From Eubacterium sp. 14-2 (GTDB taxonomy: Bacteria; Bacillota; Clostridia; Lachnospirales; Lachnospiraceae), in NCBI RefSeq assembly GCF_000403845.2, contig NZ_KE159568.1, positions 1,068,796 to 1,132,795 of the forward strand: DNA of 64,000 nucleotides, read 5' to 3'. Made by a program: the position numbers and the translations under genes. The notes beneath the pieces were generated by a model. The model was given only the letters and a program-made list of their open reading frames with translations, had not been told where the DNA came from and searched no databases. Positions 35,293 to 48,856 of the stretch are shown piece by piece (the stretch's first letter is position 1; each line of letters begins with the position of its first letter).

Positions 35293-35368
35293 TTTGTAAC
35301 GTCCTCCTTAATTTTCTGCCCTTCTGGGCTGTCTTAATTGAATAGAAAATTATAATCAGCTATTTATG

Positions 35369-35397
35369 ATTATATTCGATAATCACCGGATTTTCAA
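35369..35397 (-). promoter_or_regulatory. Internal promoter of tuf
   Basis: Minus-strand TTGAAA, 17 bases, TATAAT in the fusA-tuf gap, about 75 bases before the tuf ATG. It allows tuf to be made at a higher level than the upstream genes. Confidence 0.75.
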
Positions 35398-35461
35398 GTG
35401 CTTTCTATGACTTTCCATGTCTTTGCCGGCAAATTTGCTGCTCTTAGCCGGCAGAGAAAAA

Positions 35462-37576
35462 TCAGTCTTTTGCGGTGATTACTTTTTCCTGAACACTCTT
35501 CGGTACCTGTTCGTATTTTTCAAAGAACATGGAGTAGTTTCCACGTCCCTGTGTTCTGGAACGTAAATCTGTGGAATATCCGAACATTTCAGCAAGAGGC
35601 ACAAATGCGCGTACAATCTTGCCGCCGCCCAGGTCATCCATACCTTCGATACGTCCGCGACGGGAGTTGATGTCTCCGATTACATCGCCCATATATTCTT
35701 CCGGCATGGTTACTTCCACTTTCATAATAGGCTCCAGCAGTACCGGTGTTGCTTTCTTCATGGCTTCTTTGAATGCCATGGAACCGGCAATATGGAAAGC
35801 CATTTCAGAAGAGTCCACTTCATGGTAAGAACCATCGTATACGGTAGCGTGAACGCCTACAACCGGGAATCCTGCCAGAATACCGGCTTTGGTAGCTTCC
35901 TCAATACCTTCCCCGACTGCAGGGATATATTCTTTCGGAATTGCACCGCCCACAACCTCGGAATCAAATTTGAACAGTTCGTCGCCATTGGCATCCATGG
36001 GCTCAAATCTGACTTTACAGTGTCCGTACTGTCCGCGTCCACCGGACTGTTTTGCATACTTGTATTCCTGCTCAATGGGCTTGGTAAAGGTCTCTTTGTA
36101 TGCAACCTGAGGTGCGCCTACGTTTGCTTCCACCTTGAATTCACGAAGGAGACGGTCAACAATGATCTCCAGATGGAGTTCACCCATACCTGCAATGATG
36201 GTCTGTCCTGTCTCTGCGTTGGTGTGTGCACGGAACGTCGGGTCTTCCTCTGCAAGTTTTGCAAGAGCCTCGCCCATCTTGCCCTGTCCTGCTTTTGTCT
36301 TGGGTTCGATTGCCAGCTCAATAACCGGTTCCGGGAACTCCATGGACTCCAGAATTACCGGATGCTGTTCATCACAGATGGTATCTCCTGTTGCGGTAAA
36401 CTTAAATCCTACTGCTGCCGCAATATCACCGGAGTAAACTTTGTCTAACTCCGCTCTCTTATTGGCATGCATCTGAAGGATACGTCCCACACGCTCTTTT
36501 TTGTCTTTGGTAGCATTCAAAACATAAGAACCGGAGTTCATCGTACCGGAATATACACGGAAAAATGCCAGTTTTCCCACAAACGGGTCTGTCATAATCT
36601 TAAATGCCAGCGCTGAGAACGGTTCTTCGTCAGAAGAATGTCTTTCTACTTCATTGCCTTCCATGTCTGTTCCCTTAATTGCAGGGATATCTACCGGAGA
36701 CGGCATATATTCAATTACTGCGTCCAGTAATTTCTGAACACCTTTGTTTCGGTAAGCAGTACCGCAGCATACGGGAACAGCTGCACACTCACAGGTACCT
36801 TTTCTCAAAGCTGCTTTCATGGCTTCCACAGATGGTTCTTCCCCTTCCAGGTACTCCATCATCAGGTCGTCGTCCAGTTCGCAAACTTTTTCCACCAGTT
36901 CTGTACGATACAGTTCTGCATCGTCTTTCATATCATCCGGAATATCAACAATTGAAATATCATCACCCTTGTCATCATTATAGATGTAGGCTTTCATTTC
37001 AAACAGGTCAACAATTCCCTTAAAATCATCTTCTTTGCCAATGGGCAGCTGAATGCAGATTGCATTTTTACCCAGACGTGACTTAATCTGCTCCACAGCT
37101 CCATAGAAGTCAGCTCCCAAAATGTCCATCTTGTTAATAAATGCCATTCTGGGCACGTTATAGGTATCAGCCTGACGCCATACATTTTCAGACTGGGGCT
37201 CTACTCCGCCCTTTGCGCAGAAAACGCCTACGGCACCATCTAATACACGGAGTGAACGCTCAACTTCAACTGTAAAGTCAACGTGTCCCGGAGTATCAAT
37301 AATATTGATACGATGCTCTAAAGCACCTTCTTTCGGCTTACAGTTTTCCTGTAACGTCCAGTGACATGTTGTAGCGGCTGAAGTAATGGTAATACCTCTT
37401 TCCTGTTCCTGCTCCATCCAGTCCATGGTGGCAGTACCTTCATGAGTATCACCAATCTTATAATTAACACCGGTATAGTAAAGAATACGCTCTGTGGTGG
37501 TGGTTTTACCAGCATCAATATGAGCCATAATACCAATGTTTCTGGTTCTCTCTAATGGATATTCTCTTCCAGCCAA
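35462..37576 (-). CDS. fusA: Elongation factor G
   Basis: Translocation GTPase; 704 residues. G motifs: [27 protein letters not shown]. Domains II to V are all present to [10 protein letters not shown]. The start codon is TTG with AGGAGG eight bases upstream. 21 bases after rpsG. Two internal ORFs in other frames are shadows. Confidence 0.97.
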   Translation of the reverse strand: MAGREYPLERTRNIGIMAHIDAGKTTTTERILYYTGVNYKIGDTHEGTATMDWMEQEQERGITITSAATTCHWTLQENCKPKEGALEHRINIIDTPGHVDFTVEVERSLRVLDGAVGVFCAKGGVEPQSENVWRQADTYNVPRMAFINKMDILGADFYGAVEQIKSRLGKNAICIQLPIGKEDDFKGIVDLFEMKAYIYNDDKGDDISIVDIPDDMKDDAELYRTELVEKVCELDDDLMMEYLEGEEPSVEAMKAALRKGTCECAAVPVCCGTAYRNKGVQKLLDAVIEYMPSPVDIPAIKGTDMEGNEVERHSSDEEPFSALAFKIMTDPFVGKLAFFRVYSGTMNSGSYVLNATKDKKERVGRILQMHANKRAELDKVYSGDIAAAVGFKFTATGDTICDEQHPVILESMEFPEPVIELAIEPKTKAGQGKMGEALAKLAEEDPTFRAHTNAETGQTIIAGMGELHLEIIVDRLLREFKVEANVGAPQVAYKETFTKPIEQEYKYAKQSGGRGQYGHCKVRFEPMDANGDELFKFDSEVVGGAIPKEYIPAVGEGIEEATKAGILAGFPVVGVHATVYDGSYHEVDSSEMAFHIAGSMAFKEAMKKATPVLLEPIMKVEVTMPEEYMGDVIGDINSRRGRIEGMDDLGGGKIVRAFVPLAEMFGYSTDLRSRTQGRGNYSMFFEKYEQVPKSVQEKVITAKD

Positions 37577-37597
37577 GGTCTTTTCCTCCTAAAAATG

Positions 37598-38191
<594 letters not shown>

Positions 38192-38277
38192 TCAAAAAGA
38201 ATGTACGCTCTCGCGGTTTCCAACACTAACCATTGTGATACTATTGTCTGCCAGAATCATTCTGAAATTATATCAGA

Positions 38278-38700
38278 TTATTTTTTGGCATCTTTTGGTC
38301 TCTTTGCACCATATTTGGAACGTGCCTGGCGTCTGTTTGCAACGCCTGCGGTATCCAAAGTTCCACGGATAATGTGGTATCTGGTACCCGGCAAGTCTTT
38401 TACTCTTCCGCCCCTGATCAGAACAACGCTGTGCTCCTGCAGGTTATGGCCTTCTCCCGGAATATAGCTTGTCACTTCGATTCCGTTGGAAAGACGAACT
38501 CTGGCGATTTTACGAAGAGCAGAGTTAGGTTTCTTAGGAGTTGCAGTTTTTACTGCGGTACAAACACCTCTCTTCTGGGGTGCAGAAGTATCCGTGGGGC
38601 GTTTCTTTAAGGAGTTGTATCCTTTCTGTAAAGCCGGTGCGGTAGATTTCTTTGTAGATGTCTGTCTTCCTTTTCTTACTAACTGGTTAAATGTTGGCAT
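38278..38700 (-). CDS. rpsL: 30S ribosomal protein S12
   Basis: 140 residues from MPTFNQL at 38700 (AGGAGG upstream); the ORF is open upstream into the leader. The decoding-site segments [11 protein letters not shown] and RVKDLPG have the lysines of streptomycin-sensitive strains. First gene of the str-type operon. Confidence 0.97.
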   Translation of the reverse strand: MPTFNQLVRKGRQTSTKKSTAPALQKGYNSLKKRPTDTSAPQKRGVCTAVKTATPKKPNSALRKIARVRLSNGIEVTSYIPGEGHNLQEHSVVLIRGGRVKDLPGTRYHIIRGTLDTAGVANRRQARSKYGAKRPKDAKK

Positions 38701-39021
38701 TCTTTTCACCTCCTGTAAATTTACATCATGCACTGCCTGCCCTTTGGCGGGCCGCATGGGCATCCCTACTGTGAAAGCCGCGCTTCCACGGTAAAAATAT
38801 AAGTGCATATTCATATGCACGCTAAATCATTATATAAGGATAAAATCGCCATGTCAAGGACTTTTTCTAATTTTTCCCGGATTTTCCATTTCTATTCACA
38901 AATCTGTTTTCCTGACCTGGAAAAAGAATCCTGCTTTGCAGGATTCTCCGCCTGCGGCGGGTCGTTTCTGCGACATCATCCCTTTCCGCCGCAGTGCGAT
39001 AATTATTTTTTCCTGCAGAAG
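38701..39021. promoter_or_regulatory. Leader and promoter region of the rpsL operon
   Basis: A consensus promoter on the minus strand (TTGACA 38852-38857, 17 bases, TATAAT 38829-38834) gives a leader of ~120 bases before rpsL. A hairpin at ~38927-38947 (GAATCCTGC/GCAGGATTC) lies upstream of the promoter. No gene is seen. Confidence 0.75.
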
Positions 39022-39060
39022 AAAAAAAGCCATCCTTTCCGCTACAGCAAAAAGGATGGC
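39022..39060 (-). terminator. Terminator of rpoBC
   Basis: Ten-base perfect stem (GCCATCCTTT with AAAGGATGGC) followed on the minus strand by seven T, 42 bases after the rpoC stop. It separates rpoBC from the rpsL operon. Confidence 0.88.
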
Positions 39061-39101
39061 TTCTGTTCTGATTTTACAGTCCAGGACAGTTTTCGCATAT
39101 T

Positions 39102-42100
39102 TTATTCTGTTTCCAGCACTTCCAGTTCTTCCACCTCATCCAGCTCGTCAAATTCTTCCCCGAAGTCTTCTTCCTCCGGTTCATCCTCTTCCGGTACATA
39201 GCTGAAATCCAGCATTTCTTCTTCAAAATAAATACTGTCCATCTCGTTTACATCCGTAGAAAGGCGGATGTCGCGGTAACGTTTCATACCGGTTCCGGCA
39301 GGAATCAGTTTACCGATAATTACATTTTCTTTCAGGCCAATCAGCGGGTCAACCTTACCCTTGATGGCTGCCTCAGTCAATACCTTTGTGGTCTCCTGGA
39401 AGGATGCTGCGGACAGGAAAGAATTGGTGGCAAGTGAGGCCTTGGTAATTCCCAGCATCACCTGTTTGCCTTCTGCCGGCTCCAGTCCTTCTTCTTCCAG
39501 ACTCTCATTGGTGTCCTCATATTCCAGTATATCCACCAGGGTTCCAGGGAGGAATTCAGAATCTCCGTTGTTTTCAATGCGGATTTTTTTCAGCATCTGG
39601 CGTACAATCACCTCAATATGCTTATCGTTGATTTCCACACCCTGCAGACGGTATACACGCTGCACTTCCTGAATCATATAATCCTGTACTGCCCGAACGC
39701 CCTTGATTTTCAAAATATCATGGGGATTTACGCTTCCTTCCGTCAGCTCGTCGCCGGCTTCCAGCACTGCCCCGTCCATAATTTTGATTCTGGAACCATA
39801 GGGAATCAGGTATGCCTTGGTTTCTCCCGTTTCATCGTTAGTTACGATAATTTCACGTTTTTTCTTGGTATCCTTGATGGTGGCAACTCCTGCAAATTCG
39901 GTGATAATTGCAAGACCCTTTGGCTTACGCGCCTCAAACAGCTCCTCCACACGGGGAAGACCCTGTGTGATGTCGTTACCGGCAACGCCGCCGGTATGGA
40001 AGGTACGCATGGTAAGCTGCGTTCCCGGCTCACCGATGGACTGGGCCGCAATAATGCCCACGGATTCTCCCACCTGTACTGCCTGACCGGTAGCCATATT
40101 GGCGCCGTAGCATTTTGCACAGATACCGTTATGGGAACGGCAGGTCAGCACCGTACGGATTTTTACTCTGTCCAGAGACTCCCCTTTGTCATCCACTCCT
40201 TTGCTCATCACAAGGGCGGCACGTTTCGGGGTAATCATATGATTGGCCCTGACCAGTACGTTTCCTTCTGCATCGCAGATATCTTCACAGGCAAACCGCC
40301 CGGTAATACGCTCCTGAAGACTTTCAATTTCTTCTTTTCCGTCCATAAAGGCCTTTACATACATTCCAGGCGCTTCTTTTCCTTCGCAGCAGTCAATATC
40401 ACGGATAATCAGCTCCTGCGATACGTCCACCAGACGTCTGGTCAGATAACCGGAGTCTGCGGTACGAAGCGCAGTATCGGAAAGTCCTTTCCGTGCTCCA
40501 TGGGCGGACATGAAATATTCCAGTACGTCCAGTCCTTCACGGAAGTTTGATTTGATGGGCAGCTCAATAGTCCGTCCTGTGGTATCAGCCATCAGGCCTC
40601 GCATACCTGCAAGCTGTTTAATCTGTTTGTCAGAACCACGGGCTCCGGAATCTGCCATCATATAAATGTTATTGTATTTATCCAGACCATCCAGCAGCTC
40701 TTTCGTCAGGATGTCGTCTGTTTCTTTCCAGGTTTCCACAACTTCTTTATAGCGTTCTTCTTCCGTAATCAGACCGCGCTTGTAGTTCCTGGTAATCTTA
40801 TCCACCGTATCCTGAGCATTCTTAATCAGGGCAGGTTTTTTCTCCGGCACCGTCATGTCGGAAATGGAAACCGTCATGGCCGCTCTGGTGGAATATTTAT
40901 AACCCATGGCTTTGATATCGTCCAGCACTTCCGCTGTTCTGGTAGCACCGTGGATATTGATTACTTTTTCCAGAATCTGTTTCAGACCCTTTTTCCCCAC
41001 ATGGAAATCAATTTCCAGTTTCAGAACGTCCTCCGGATTGCTTCTGTCCACAAATCCCAGGTCCTGAGGAAGTATTTCATTGAAAATAAAGCGGCCCAGG
41101 GTGGACTCCACATTGCCGCTGATTTCCTCGCCTCCCGGCATAGTTCTGGTAATGCGCACTTTTATTCTGGAATGAAGGGTCAGAGCCTCGTTTTCATAGG
41201 CCAGAATCGCTTCATTTACGTTTTTGAAAAATTTTCCTTCTCCCAGTGCTCCCGGACGTTCCTGTGTCAGGTAATAAATACCAAGGACCATATCCTGAGA
41301 AGGCACTGCCACCGGGCCTCCGTCAGAAGGCTTCAGCAGGTTATTGGGAGACAGCAGCAAAAATCTGCACTCTGACTGGGCTTCCACAGACAATGGAAGA
41401 TGCACAGCCATCTGGTCCCCATCGAAATCCGCGTTAAATGCCGTACATACCAGCGGATGGAGCTTAATAGCCTTACCTTCTACCAGTATGGGCTCAAATG
41501 CCTGAATTCCCAGTCTGTGAAGAGTAGGCGCACGGTTCAGCATAACCGGATGTTCTTTGATTACTTCTTCCAGAACGTCCCATACCTCTGACTGGAGACG
41601 CTCCACCATTTTTTTTGCGCTCTTAATGTTATGGGCCGTTCCGTTGCATACCAGTTCTTTCATAACAAAAGGCTTAAACAGCTCAATGGCCATTTCTTTC
41701 GGCAGGCCGCACTGGTAAATTTTCAGCTCCGGTCCCACCACGATAACGGAACGTCCGGAATAATCCACACGTTTACCCAGCAGGTTCTGACGGAACCGTC
41801 CGGATTTTCCTTTTAACATGTCAGACAGGGATTTCAGCGCACGGTTTCCGGGCCCGGTCACCGGACGTCCTCTCCTGCCGTTATCAATTAAGGCGTCTAC
41901 TGCTTCCTGCAGCATACGTTTTTCATTTCTCACAATAATATCCGGTGCGCCCAGCTCCAGCAGCCTGCGCAGACGGTTGTTCCGGTTGATAATCCGGCGG
42001 TACAGATCGTTTAAGTCGGAGGTTGCAAATCTTCCTCCATCCAGCTGTACCATGGGGCGTAAATCCGGCGGAATCACAGGAATCACATCCATAATCATCC

Positions 42101-42797
42101 ACTCCGGCCGGTTTCCCGATCCCCGGAAAGCCTCCACAACCTCCAGACGTTTGATAATTCTGGCACGTTTCTGGCCCGTGGCGTCTTTTAAAGCTGTCTT
42201 TAATTCCACCGCATCTTTTTCCAGGTCAATGGCTTCCAGCAGTTCTTTGATGGATTCCGCGCCCATGCCTACCCGGAAATCACTGCCGTATTTTTCTCTT
42301 GCTTCCTGGTATTCTGCTTCCGACAATACCTGTTTGTACTGCAAATCACTGGTGCCTTTGTCCAGTACAATATAGGAGGCAAAATACAGCACCTTTTCCA
42401 GAGTCCTGGGTGATAAATCCAGAATCAGTCCCATTCTGCTGGGGATTCCCTTAAAATACCAGATATGGGAAACGGGAGCTGCCAGCTCGATATGCCCCAT
42501 GCGTTCCCTGCGGACGCTTGCCTTGGTAATTTCCACACCGCAGCGGTCGCAGACTACGCCTTTATAACGGATTTTCTTATACTTTCCGCAGTGGCATTCC
42601 CAGTCCTTGCTGGGTCCGAAAATCTTTTCGCAGAACAGTCCGTCCTTTTCCGGTTTCAGGGTTCTATAGTTAATGGTTTCGGGTTTTTTTACTTCTCCGC
42701 GGGACCATTCTCTTATTTTTTCAGGTGATGCCAGTCCAATCTTGATGGCGTCAAAGGTAATTGGCTGGTATTTTTCTTTATTCATTGTTTCCGGCAT
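39102..42797 (-). CDS. rpoC: RNA polymerase beta' subunit
   Basis: 1231 residues from ATG 42797 (GGGAGA upstream; an ATG seven codons earlier lacks a ribosome site). Visible: the N-terminal zinc site ([20 protein letters not shown]), the catalytic [12 protein letters not shown], and the second zinc site with [13 protein letters not shown]. The C-terminus is an acidic tail ([15 protein letters not shown]). It follows rpoB by 38 bases. Confidence 0.98.
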   Translation of the reverse strand: MPETMNKEKYQPITFDAIKIGLASPEKIREWSRGEVKKPETINYRTLKPEKDGLFCEKIFGPSKDWECHCGKYKKIRYKGVVCDRCGVEITKASVRRERMGHIELAAPVSHIWYFKGIPSRMGLILDLSPRTLEKVLYFASYIVLDKGTSDLQYKQVLSEAEYQEAREKYGSDFRVGMGAESIKELLEAIDLEKDAVELKTALKDATGQKRARIIKRLEVVEAFRGSGNRPEWMIMDVIPVIPPDLRPMVQLDGGRFATSDLNDLYRRIINRNNRLRRLLELGAPDIIVRNEKRMLQEAVDALIDNGRRGRPVTGPGNRALKSLSDMLKGKSGRFRQNLLGKRVDYSGRSVIVVGPELKIYQCGLPKEMAIELFKPFVMKELVCNGTAHNIKSAKKMVERLQSEVWDVLEEVIKEHPVMLNRAPTLHRLGIQAFEPILVEGKAIKLHPLVCTAFNADFDGDQMAVHLPLSVEAQSECRFLLLSPNNLLKPSDGGPVAVPSQDMVLGIYYLTQERPGALGEGKFFKNVNEAILAYENEALTLHSRIKVRITRTMPGGEEISGNVESTLGRFIFNEILPQDLGFVDRSNPEDVLKLEIDFHVGKKGLKQILEKVINIHGATRTAEVLDDIKAMGYKYSTRAAMTVSISDMTVPEKKPALIKNAQDTVDKITRNYKRGLITEEERYKEVVETWKETDDILTKELLDGLDKYNNIYMMADSGARGSDKQIKQLAGMRGLMADTTGRTIELPIKSNFREGLDVLEYFMSAHGARKGLSDTALRTADSGYLTRRLVDVSQELIIRDIDCCEGKEAPGMYVKAFMDGKEEIESLQERITGRFACEDICDAEGNVLVRANHMITPKRAALVMSKGVDDKGESLDRVKIRTVLTCRSHNGICAKCYGANMATGQAVQVGESVGIIAAQSIGEPGTQLTMRTFHTGGVAGNDITQGLPRVEELFEARKPKGLAIITEFAGVATIKDTKKKREIIVTNDETGETKAYLIPYGSRIKIMDGAVLEAGDELTEGSVNPHDILKIKGVRAVQDYMIQEVQRVYRLQGVEINDKHIEVIVRQMLKKIRIENNGDSEFLPGTLVDILEYEDTNESLEEEGLEPAEGKQVMLGITKASLATNSFLSAASFQETTKVLTEAAIKGKVDPLIGLKENVIIGKLIPAGTGMKRYRDIRLSTDVNEMDSIYFEEEMLDFSYVPEEDEPEEEDFGEEFDELDEVEELEVLETE

Positions 42798-42835
42798 ATG
42801 TGATTCTCCCTTCCTCATTTCTGCAGGATATTTGA

Positions 42836-45800
42836 CTAATCATCCAGAACACTGTCAAAGTCAGCGAAATCGTCCTCCAGTTCCAACGCTTCTTCTTCCT
42901 CTTCTTCGATATCCACCAGTTCTTCGTCTTCGCTGAATTCCTGCTTGCTGAAGCCCATGGCTCCGAAGGATTCTTCCTCTTCAAAGGCAAAATTGCGGTC
43001 TCCTGTGATAATGGAATTCAAATCCGTATTGCCGTACTCGCTGGTTTCCATCAGCTCCACTTCTTCTCTGTTTTCGTCCAGAACTTTTACGTCCAGGCCC
43101 AGAGACTGCAGCTCTTTCAAAAGTACCTTAAAGGATTCCGGAATTCCCGGTTCGGGAATATTATCACCCTTGATTATCGCTTCGTAAGTTTTCACACGTC
43201 CGATTACGTCATCAGATTTTACCGTAAGGATTTCCTGCAGAGTATAGGATGCGCCGTATGCCTCCAGAGCCCATACCTCCATCTCACCGAAACGCTGTCC
43301 TCCGAACTGGGCTTTTCCTCCCAGCGGCTGCTGAGTTACCAGTGAATATGGTCCGGTGGAACGGGCATGAATCTTGTCGTCTACCAGATGGTGGAGTTTC
43401 AGATAATGCATGTGCCCGATGGTTACGGGGCTGTCAAAATATTCTCCCGTTCTTCCGTCACGGAGCCTTACTTTTCCGTCACGGGAAAGGGGCACGCCCT
43501 TCCACACTTCCCGATGTCCCCGGTTTTCATAGAGATATTCCATAACTTCCGGCAGGAGTTCTGCTTTATACTTTGTCTCAAAATCTTCCCAGGACAGATT
43601 GACATAATCATTTGCCAGGTCCAGGGTATCCATAATGTCATCTTCTCTTGCTCCGTCAAATACCGGAGTCGCAATATTAAATCCAAGGGCTTTTGCCGCA
43701 AGGCTTAAATGGATTTCCAGCACCTGCCCGATATTCATACGGGAAGGCACGCCCAGAGGATTCAGCACAATATCAAGAGGCCGGCCATTGGGCAGGAAAG
43801 GCATATCTTCCACCGGAAGTACACGGGAAACCACACCCTTGTTTCCATGACGTCCCGCCATCTTGTCGCCCACGGAAATCTTACGTTTCTGAGCAATGTA
43901 AATGCGGACTGCCTGATTTACGCCAGGGGATAATTCATCTCCGTTTTCTCTGGTAAATACTTTGGCGTCTACCACGATACCGTATTCTCCATGGGGTACT
44001 TTCAGGGATGTGTCTCTGACCTCCCTTGCCTTTTCACCGAAAATTGCCCGCAGAAGACGTTCTTCTGCTGTCAGCTCTGTCTCTCCCTTGGGAGTTACTT
44101 TGCCCACCAGAATATCTCCGGCGCGGACTTCCGCCCCAATACGGATAATTCCCCGTTCATCCAGATCTTTCAGTGCGTCGTCACCCACACCGGGCACGTC
44201 TCTGGTAATTTCTTCCGGTCCCAGTTTGGTATCGCGGGCTTCCGCCTCATATTCTTCAATGTGCACGGAAGTATAAACATCTTCCTGCACCAGCCGTTCA
44301 CTTAATAAAACCGCATCTTCGTAATTATAACCCTCCCAGGTCATAAATCCAATCAGAGGATTTTTCCCCAGTGCCAGCTCTCCGTTGGAAGTGGAGGGAC
44401 CGTCTGCAATTACCTGCCCTGCTTCTACTCTGTCGCCTTTAAATACAATGGGCCTCTGGTTGTAGCAGTTGGACTGGTTGCTTCGGGAAAATTTGGTCAG
44501 TTTATATACTTCCCGTCTGCCTTCCTCGGTACGGATGGTAATCTCATTGGAAACAGAGCGTTCCACCACGCCGGAATGCTTCGCAACCACGCAGACTCCG
44601 GAGTCCACGGCCGCTTTTGTCTCCATCCCGGTTCCTACCGCCGGGGCTTCTGTGGTCAGAAGGGGAACCGCCTGACGCTGCATGTTGGATCCCATCAGCG
44701 CACGGTTGGCATCGTCGTTTTCCAGGAAAGGAATCAGTGCGGTTGCCACGGAAAATACCATTTTCGGGGAAACGTCCATGTAATCAAACATGGTTTTTTC
44801 ATACTCCTGTGTCTCTTCCCGGTAACGTCCGGACACGGAATTTCTCACAAAATGTCCGTCTTTGTCCAGCGCTTCGTTAGCCTGGGCCACATGGTAATTG
44901 TCCTCTTCGTCTGCTGTCATATAGACAACTTCGTCCGTAACCCGCGGATTTTTGGGATCGGATTTATCTATTTTACGATAGGGCGCTTCCACAAACCCGT
45001 AATCGTTGATTCTCGCATAAGTTGCAAGAGAGTTAATCAGACCGATATTAGGTCCTTCAGGGGTCTCAATGGGGCACATTCTTCCATAATGGGAATAATG
45101 CACGTCACGCACTTCGAATCCGGCCCGGTCTCTGGACAGACCTCCGGGTCCCAGTGCGGAAAGACGTCTCTTGTGGGTCAGCTCACCCAGAGGATTATTC
45201 TGGTCCATAAACTGGGACAGCTGGGAAGAACCGAAAAATTCTTTTACCGCAGCAGTCACCGGTTTGATGTTAATCAGGCTCTGAGGAGAAATTCCCTCCA
45301 GATCCTGGGTTGTCATACGTTCCCGAACCACACGTTCCATTCGTGAAAGTCCGATACGATACTGGTTCTGCAGCAGTTCTCCCACGGCACGAATTCGACG
45401 ATTGCCCAGGTGGTCAATATCGTCGTCATTTCCGAGACCGTATTCCAGATGCATGTTATAATTGATGGAGGCCAGTATGTCTTCTCTGGTGATATGTTTG
45501 GGAATCAGATCCGCCGCATCACGGTGCAGGGCATTTTTGATATCCTCCAGCGTCTCATTTTCTTCCAGAATGGTTTCCAGTACAGGATAATATACAAGCT
45601 CCGTAATACCCAGTTTTCTGGCTTCTTCTCTGTCTATATCCACATAGTTGGTCACATCCACCATCAGATTGGACAGCACTTTGATATTGCGCTCTTCTCC
45701 CTGAATCCACACATAGGGAACGGCTGCGTTCTGAATATCATCTGCCATTTCTCTGGTGACAGTAGCTCCCTGTTCTGCGATAATTTCTCCGGTGGAAACA

Positions 45801-46702
45801 TCTACCACGTCTTCTGCAAGAACCTGTCCGTGAATACGGTTCCTGAGAGACAGTTTTTTATTGAATTTATATCTTCCTACTTTCGCAAGGTCATAACGTC
45901 TTGGGTCAAAAAACATTGCGTTAATCAGGCTCTCCGCGCTTTCCACGGTAAGAGGCTCGCCGGGACGGATTTTCTTATATAATTCCAGCAGGCCTTCCTG
46001 ATAATTGGTGGCAACGTCTTTTCCAAAGCTGGCAATAATCTTGGGTTCTTCTCCAAACAGATCCAGAATTTCCTGATTGGTTCCAATTCCCAGTGCACGA
46101 ATCAATACGGTAACCGGAACCTTTCTGGTTCTGTCCACGCGTACATAGAAAACATCATTGGAGTCTGTCTCGTATTCCAGCCATGCACCACGATTTGGGA
46201 TTACTGTGCAGGAATATAATGTCTTACCCACTTTATCGTGTGCAATTCCATAATATATACCAGGAGAACGAACCAGCTGGCTGACGATAACACGTTCTGC
46301 TCCATTGATTACGAAAGTTCCTGTTTCTGTCATAAGTGGTAAATCGCCCATGAAGATTTCATAATCTTTGACTTCTTCAACTGCTTCTTTGTTGTAAAAT
46401 CTCACTCTTACTTTTAAGGGTGCGGCATAAGTTGCATCACGTTCCTTACATTCTTCGATGGAATATTTCACATCTTTCTCACATAATGTAAAATCAACGA
46501 ATTCCAGACTTAACTGCCCGCTGTAATCTGCGATGGGAGAGATATCAGCAAATACTTCTTTCAACCCTTCATTGATAAACCAGTTGTAAGAATTCTTCTG
46601 AACCTCGATCAGGTTCGGCATTTCCAATACTTCCTTTTGTCGCGAGTAACTCATACGAACGCTTTTTCCTGCTTTAATCGGACGTATTCTGTTTTTCTCC
46701 AT
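42836..46702 (-). CDS. rpoB: RNA polymerase beta subunit
   Basis: 1288 residues. The rifampicin pocket reads [19 protein letters not shown] then [14 protein letters not shown], with the D, H and S residues of sensitive strains. GNKGVVSR and the C-terminal clamp segment are present, plus an acidic tail. GAGGTGA precedes the ATG. It is not joined to rplL as usual: an IS and a sigma/anti-sigma pair lie between. Confidence 0.98.
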   Translation of the reverse strand: MEKNRIRPIKAGKSVRMSYSRQKEVLEMPNLIEVQKNSYNWFINEGLKEVFADISPIADYSGQLSLEFVDFTLCEKDVKYSIEECKERDATYAAPLKVRVRFYNKEAVEEVKDYEIFMGDLPLMTETGTFVINGAERVIVSQLVRSPGIYYGIAHDKVGKTLYSCTVIPNRGAWLEYETDSNDVFYVRVDRTRKVPVTVLIRALGIGTNQEILDLFGEEPKIIASFGKDVATNYQEGLLELYKKIRPGEPLTVESAESLINAMFFDPRRYDLAKVGRYKFNKKLSLRNRIHGQVLAEDVVDVSTGEIIAEQGATVTREMADDIQNAAVPYVWIQGEERNIKVLSNLMVDVTNYVDIDREEARKLGITELVYYPVLETILEENETLEDIKNALHRDAADLIPKHITREDILASINYNMHLEYGLGNDDDIDHLGNRRIRAVGELLQNQYRIGLSRMERVVRERMTTQDLEGISPQSLINIKPVTAAVKEFFGSSQLSQFMDQNNPLGELTHKRRLSALGPGGLSRDRAGFEVRDVHYSHYGRMCPIETPEGPNIGLINSLATYARINDYGFVEAPYRKIDKSDPKNPRVTDEVVYMTADEEDNYHVAQANEALDKDGHFVRNSVSGRYREETQEYEKTMFDYMDVSPKMVFSVATALIPFLENDDANRALMGSNMQRQAVPLLTTEAPAVGTGMETKAAVDSGVCVVAKHSGVVERSVSNEITIRTEEGRREVYKLTKFSRSNQSNCYNQRPIVFKGDRVEAGQVIADGPSTSNGELALGKNPLIGFMTWEGYNYEDAVLLSERLVQEDVYTSVHIEEYEAEARDTKLGPEEITRDVPGVGDDALKDLDERGIIRIGAEVRAGDILVGKVTPKGETELTAEERLLRAIFGEKAREVRDTSLKVPHGEYGIVVDAKVFTRENGDELSPGVNQAVRIYIAQKRKISVGDKMAGRHGNKGVVSRVLPVEDMPFLPNGRPLDIVLNPLGVPSRMNIGQVLEIHLSLAAKALGFNIATPVFDGAREDDIMDTLDLANDYVNLSWEDFETKYKAELLPEVMEYLYENRGHREVWKGVPLSRDGKVRLRDGRTGEYFDSPVTIGHMHYLKLHHLVDDKIHARSTGPYSLVTQQPLGGKAQFGGQRFGEMEVWALEAYGASYTLQEILTVKSDDVIGRVKTYEAIIKGDNIPEPGIPESFKVLLKELQSLGLDVKVLDENREEVELMETSEYGNTDLNSIITGDRNFAFEEEESFGAMGFSKQEFSEDEELVDIEEEEEEALELEDDFADFDSVLDD

Positions 46703-46866
46703 TGACGGTTCACCTCTCGTTTTCTAATTTATTAACAGTTCCGTGCAACAACCAACAGTAATTCAGCGGTTTTCACCGCCGAATATTTCGTTTCTAAAAT
46801 ACGCTTCCTGTTGTTTCTCTATGATTAATTATAATAAGCACACTTTATCACAATAGTGCACCCTAT

Positions 46867-46896
46867 ATGATAGCACAACCGCCGATTTTATGTCAA
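46867..46896 (-). promoter_or_regulatory. Promoter of rpoBC
   Basis: Minus-strand TTGACA, 18 bases, TATCAT, giving a leader of ~155 bases. The -35 box is only 11-12 bases from the IS1182-type end at 46908, so sequence further upstream has been replaced by the IS. Confidence 0.65.
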
Positions 46897-46907
46897 GGAT
46901 TATTTTG

Positions 46908-48812
46908 AAAAGGGGCTGTCGCTTTAATGAATGAAAACTCGTGAAGCGGCAGCATCCTTTTTGACTTTTTTATATCTATATTCACGCTATTCTATTAGAA
47001 AAGTTGTCCTGAAATAAAAAAGGACGCACTTTAACACGCCTATAAAACAAGGCGGAAAAACCTGAAAAAACTTTTTGACTTTTCAAAATTTATGCACTTT
47101 TTATAGGGAATAAATAGCTTCCTGTTCTTCCTTTTTGTATCTTATTATGAAGCTTGTTCACATTTCTTGCCATTGCAAGCAAAACACTTTCAGCAAGAAC
47201 ATTTGGTGTACCCCGGCTCAAATATCTTCGAAACTGCATGTCCTGTTTCAACTCGCCAAAAGAACCTTCCGCCTGGATGCTCCTGTTTGTACGGAGCAGA
47301 ATCCCTTCCTCTGAGAGAATCCTCTCCAAATCCTTTTTTCGATACTTTAGAAATGTCTTTGCCACAGAAAGAACCTTATTGCGTTCTTCCATTGGCGTTT
47401 TGCAGTTATTTCCTTTGATGCAGTCCTTTTTGTAAGGGCAGCCTTTACATTCGCTACATTGATAAATACTTTTTTCGCTGACATACCCTGTTTTTGACTT
47501 TGAGCGGCGTACATATGCAAACGATAGTTTTTTCCCATTTCTGCAAGTGTAGGAATCACTCGTTTCATCATAATCCATATGTTCCATTCGTCCAATATCG
47601 TTTTTATATTTTCTCGTTTTCGATATTTCATAATTCGATGGCCTGATATATGCCAACTGCTGATTTTCATCTAAGAAAACGTAATTCTCTTCACTTTCAT
47701 ACCCTGCATCTGCGATGATCTTTTTATGCTTGAAGGACAGATATTCTCCGGCTTCTTTTAAAAATGGAATCAGCGTGGTGGCGTCTGTAGGTTGTGGCCC
47801 AACCGTTAGCCAGACGATGTATTCTGCATCTGCCCCATGCTGCAGGTTATATGCCGGTTTTAACTGTCCGTTGCCCATAGCATCTTCCTTCATGCGCATA
47901 AAAGTCGCATCCTGATCTGTTTTTGAAAAACTGTTTCTTTTTCCGCAGATATGCAGCTTTTGCGTATATCCTTTCAAACGCCCCAGGTAACCTTCCAGTG
48001 TTTCAATGCTCTTTTGCAGCGCAGATTTTCTCTTGCCTATTCCATGTACAAACGCAATGTTTTCCTCCTGTTTTAATGCATACAGTTTTTTGCGCAATCG
48101 TTTTACATGTTTCATTTTGACGGTATCTCCATGGACAATCCGAATCCCATAAAGCTGCTCACATTCGGCAATGAGGTCGGCGATTTTTACCAGCAGTTTT
48201 CCCTGGTTTCCTGTGACGGCCTTTTTCCAGACAAATGTATATTTATTGGCGCAAGCCTCGATTTTTGTTCCATCCATAAAAATCGTTTCCCCTGAGATTT
48301 CCCTGAGATCATAAAGAAGGTGGGACATTTCAGCGAGAATGCGTTTCGCGCATGGAGCAAAATGAATGCTACGAAACCGTGCAAAAGTGGCATGGTCAGG
48401 AACTGGCTTTCCTTCTAAAAGATACATAAAGTTAATATCCCGCTTACAGTTAAGCTCCATAGAGCGGGAGGAATAGTCACCATTCATGTATGAGTACAAA
48501 ACAATCTTCAGCAGAGTTCTTGGAGAAAACGTATTTATTCTTTTGTAAGTAGAATATAAATCAGTTAAATCCATGGCCTCCACAAACTGACTCAGTAATC
48601 GCACAGAATCATCTACCGGAATGATTGTTTCTAAATTTAAGGGAAGTTTTAGTTGATATCCTTCCCCATTCAAAGTATAATTCTTGTGTAATGATATAAG
48701 GGTTTGCATACTTATATTTTACACCAACTGCCGGATTCTTTCGAGGTCTGGCAGTTATTTTTTGTATAGAAAAGGAGCTGCGCACTAATTACTTAGTGCG
48801 ACAGCCCCTTTT
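46908..48812 (-). mobile_element. IS1182-family insertion sequence
   Basis: About 1.9 kb bounded by perfect 15-base inverted repeats, AAAAGGGGCTGTCGC (46908-46922) and its complement (48798-48812). It holds one intact transposase gene. I see no clear target duplication. The right end folds into a long hairpin (around 48772-48813) that can block transcription entering the transposase gene. It lies between the anti-sigma gene and rpoB. Confidence 0.88.
47090..48709 (-). CDS. IS1182-family transposase
   Basis: 539-residue DDE transposase. The N-terminal DUF772-type domain is present (VDDSVRLLSQFVEAMDL, SPRTLLKIVLYSYMNG, PVPDHATFARFR), then the catalytic domain (ETIFMDGTKIEAC with the first D, IIADAGYESEENY with the second, and a late QAEGSFGELKQD with E). 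The cysteine cluster CSECKGCPYKKDCIKG is typical. Intact, so the element may be active. Confidence 0.93.
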   Translation of the reverse strand: MQTLISLHKNYTLNGEGYQLKLPLNLETIIPVDDSVRLLSQFVEAMDLTDLYSTYKRINTFSPRTLLKIVLYSYMNGDYSSRSMELNCKRDINFMYLLEGKPVPDHATFARFRSIHFAPCAKRILAEMSHLLYDLREISGETIFMDGTKIEACANKYTFVWKKAVTGNQGKLLVKIADLIAECEQLYGIRIVHGDTVKMKHVKRLRKKLYALKQEENIAFVHGIGKRKSALQKSIETLEGYLGRLKGYTQKLHICGKRNSFSKTDQDATFMRMKEDAMGNGQLKPAYNLQHGADAEYIVWLTVGPQPTDATTLIPFLKEAGEYLSFKHKKIIADAGYESEENYVFLDENQQLAYIRPSNYEISKTRKYKNDIGRMEHMDYDETSDSYTCRNGKKLSFAYVRRSKSKTGYVSEKSIYQCSECKGCPYKKDCIKGNNCKTPMEERNKVLSVAKTFLKYRKKDLERILSEEGILLRTNRSIQAEGSFGELKQDMQFRRYLSRGTPNVLAESVLLAMARNVNKLHNKIQKGRTGSYLFPIKSA

Positions 48813-48856
48813 TCATGTTTCGGTATTTATCTGCAATTCATCGGGGACCGCCTGTG

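Noticed and set aside
46908-48812. Target-site duplication of the IS1182 element
   Set aside because: The bases flanking the inverted repeats (ATTTTG left, TCATGT right) do not match, so none is claimed.
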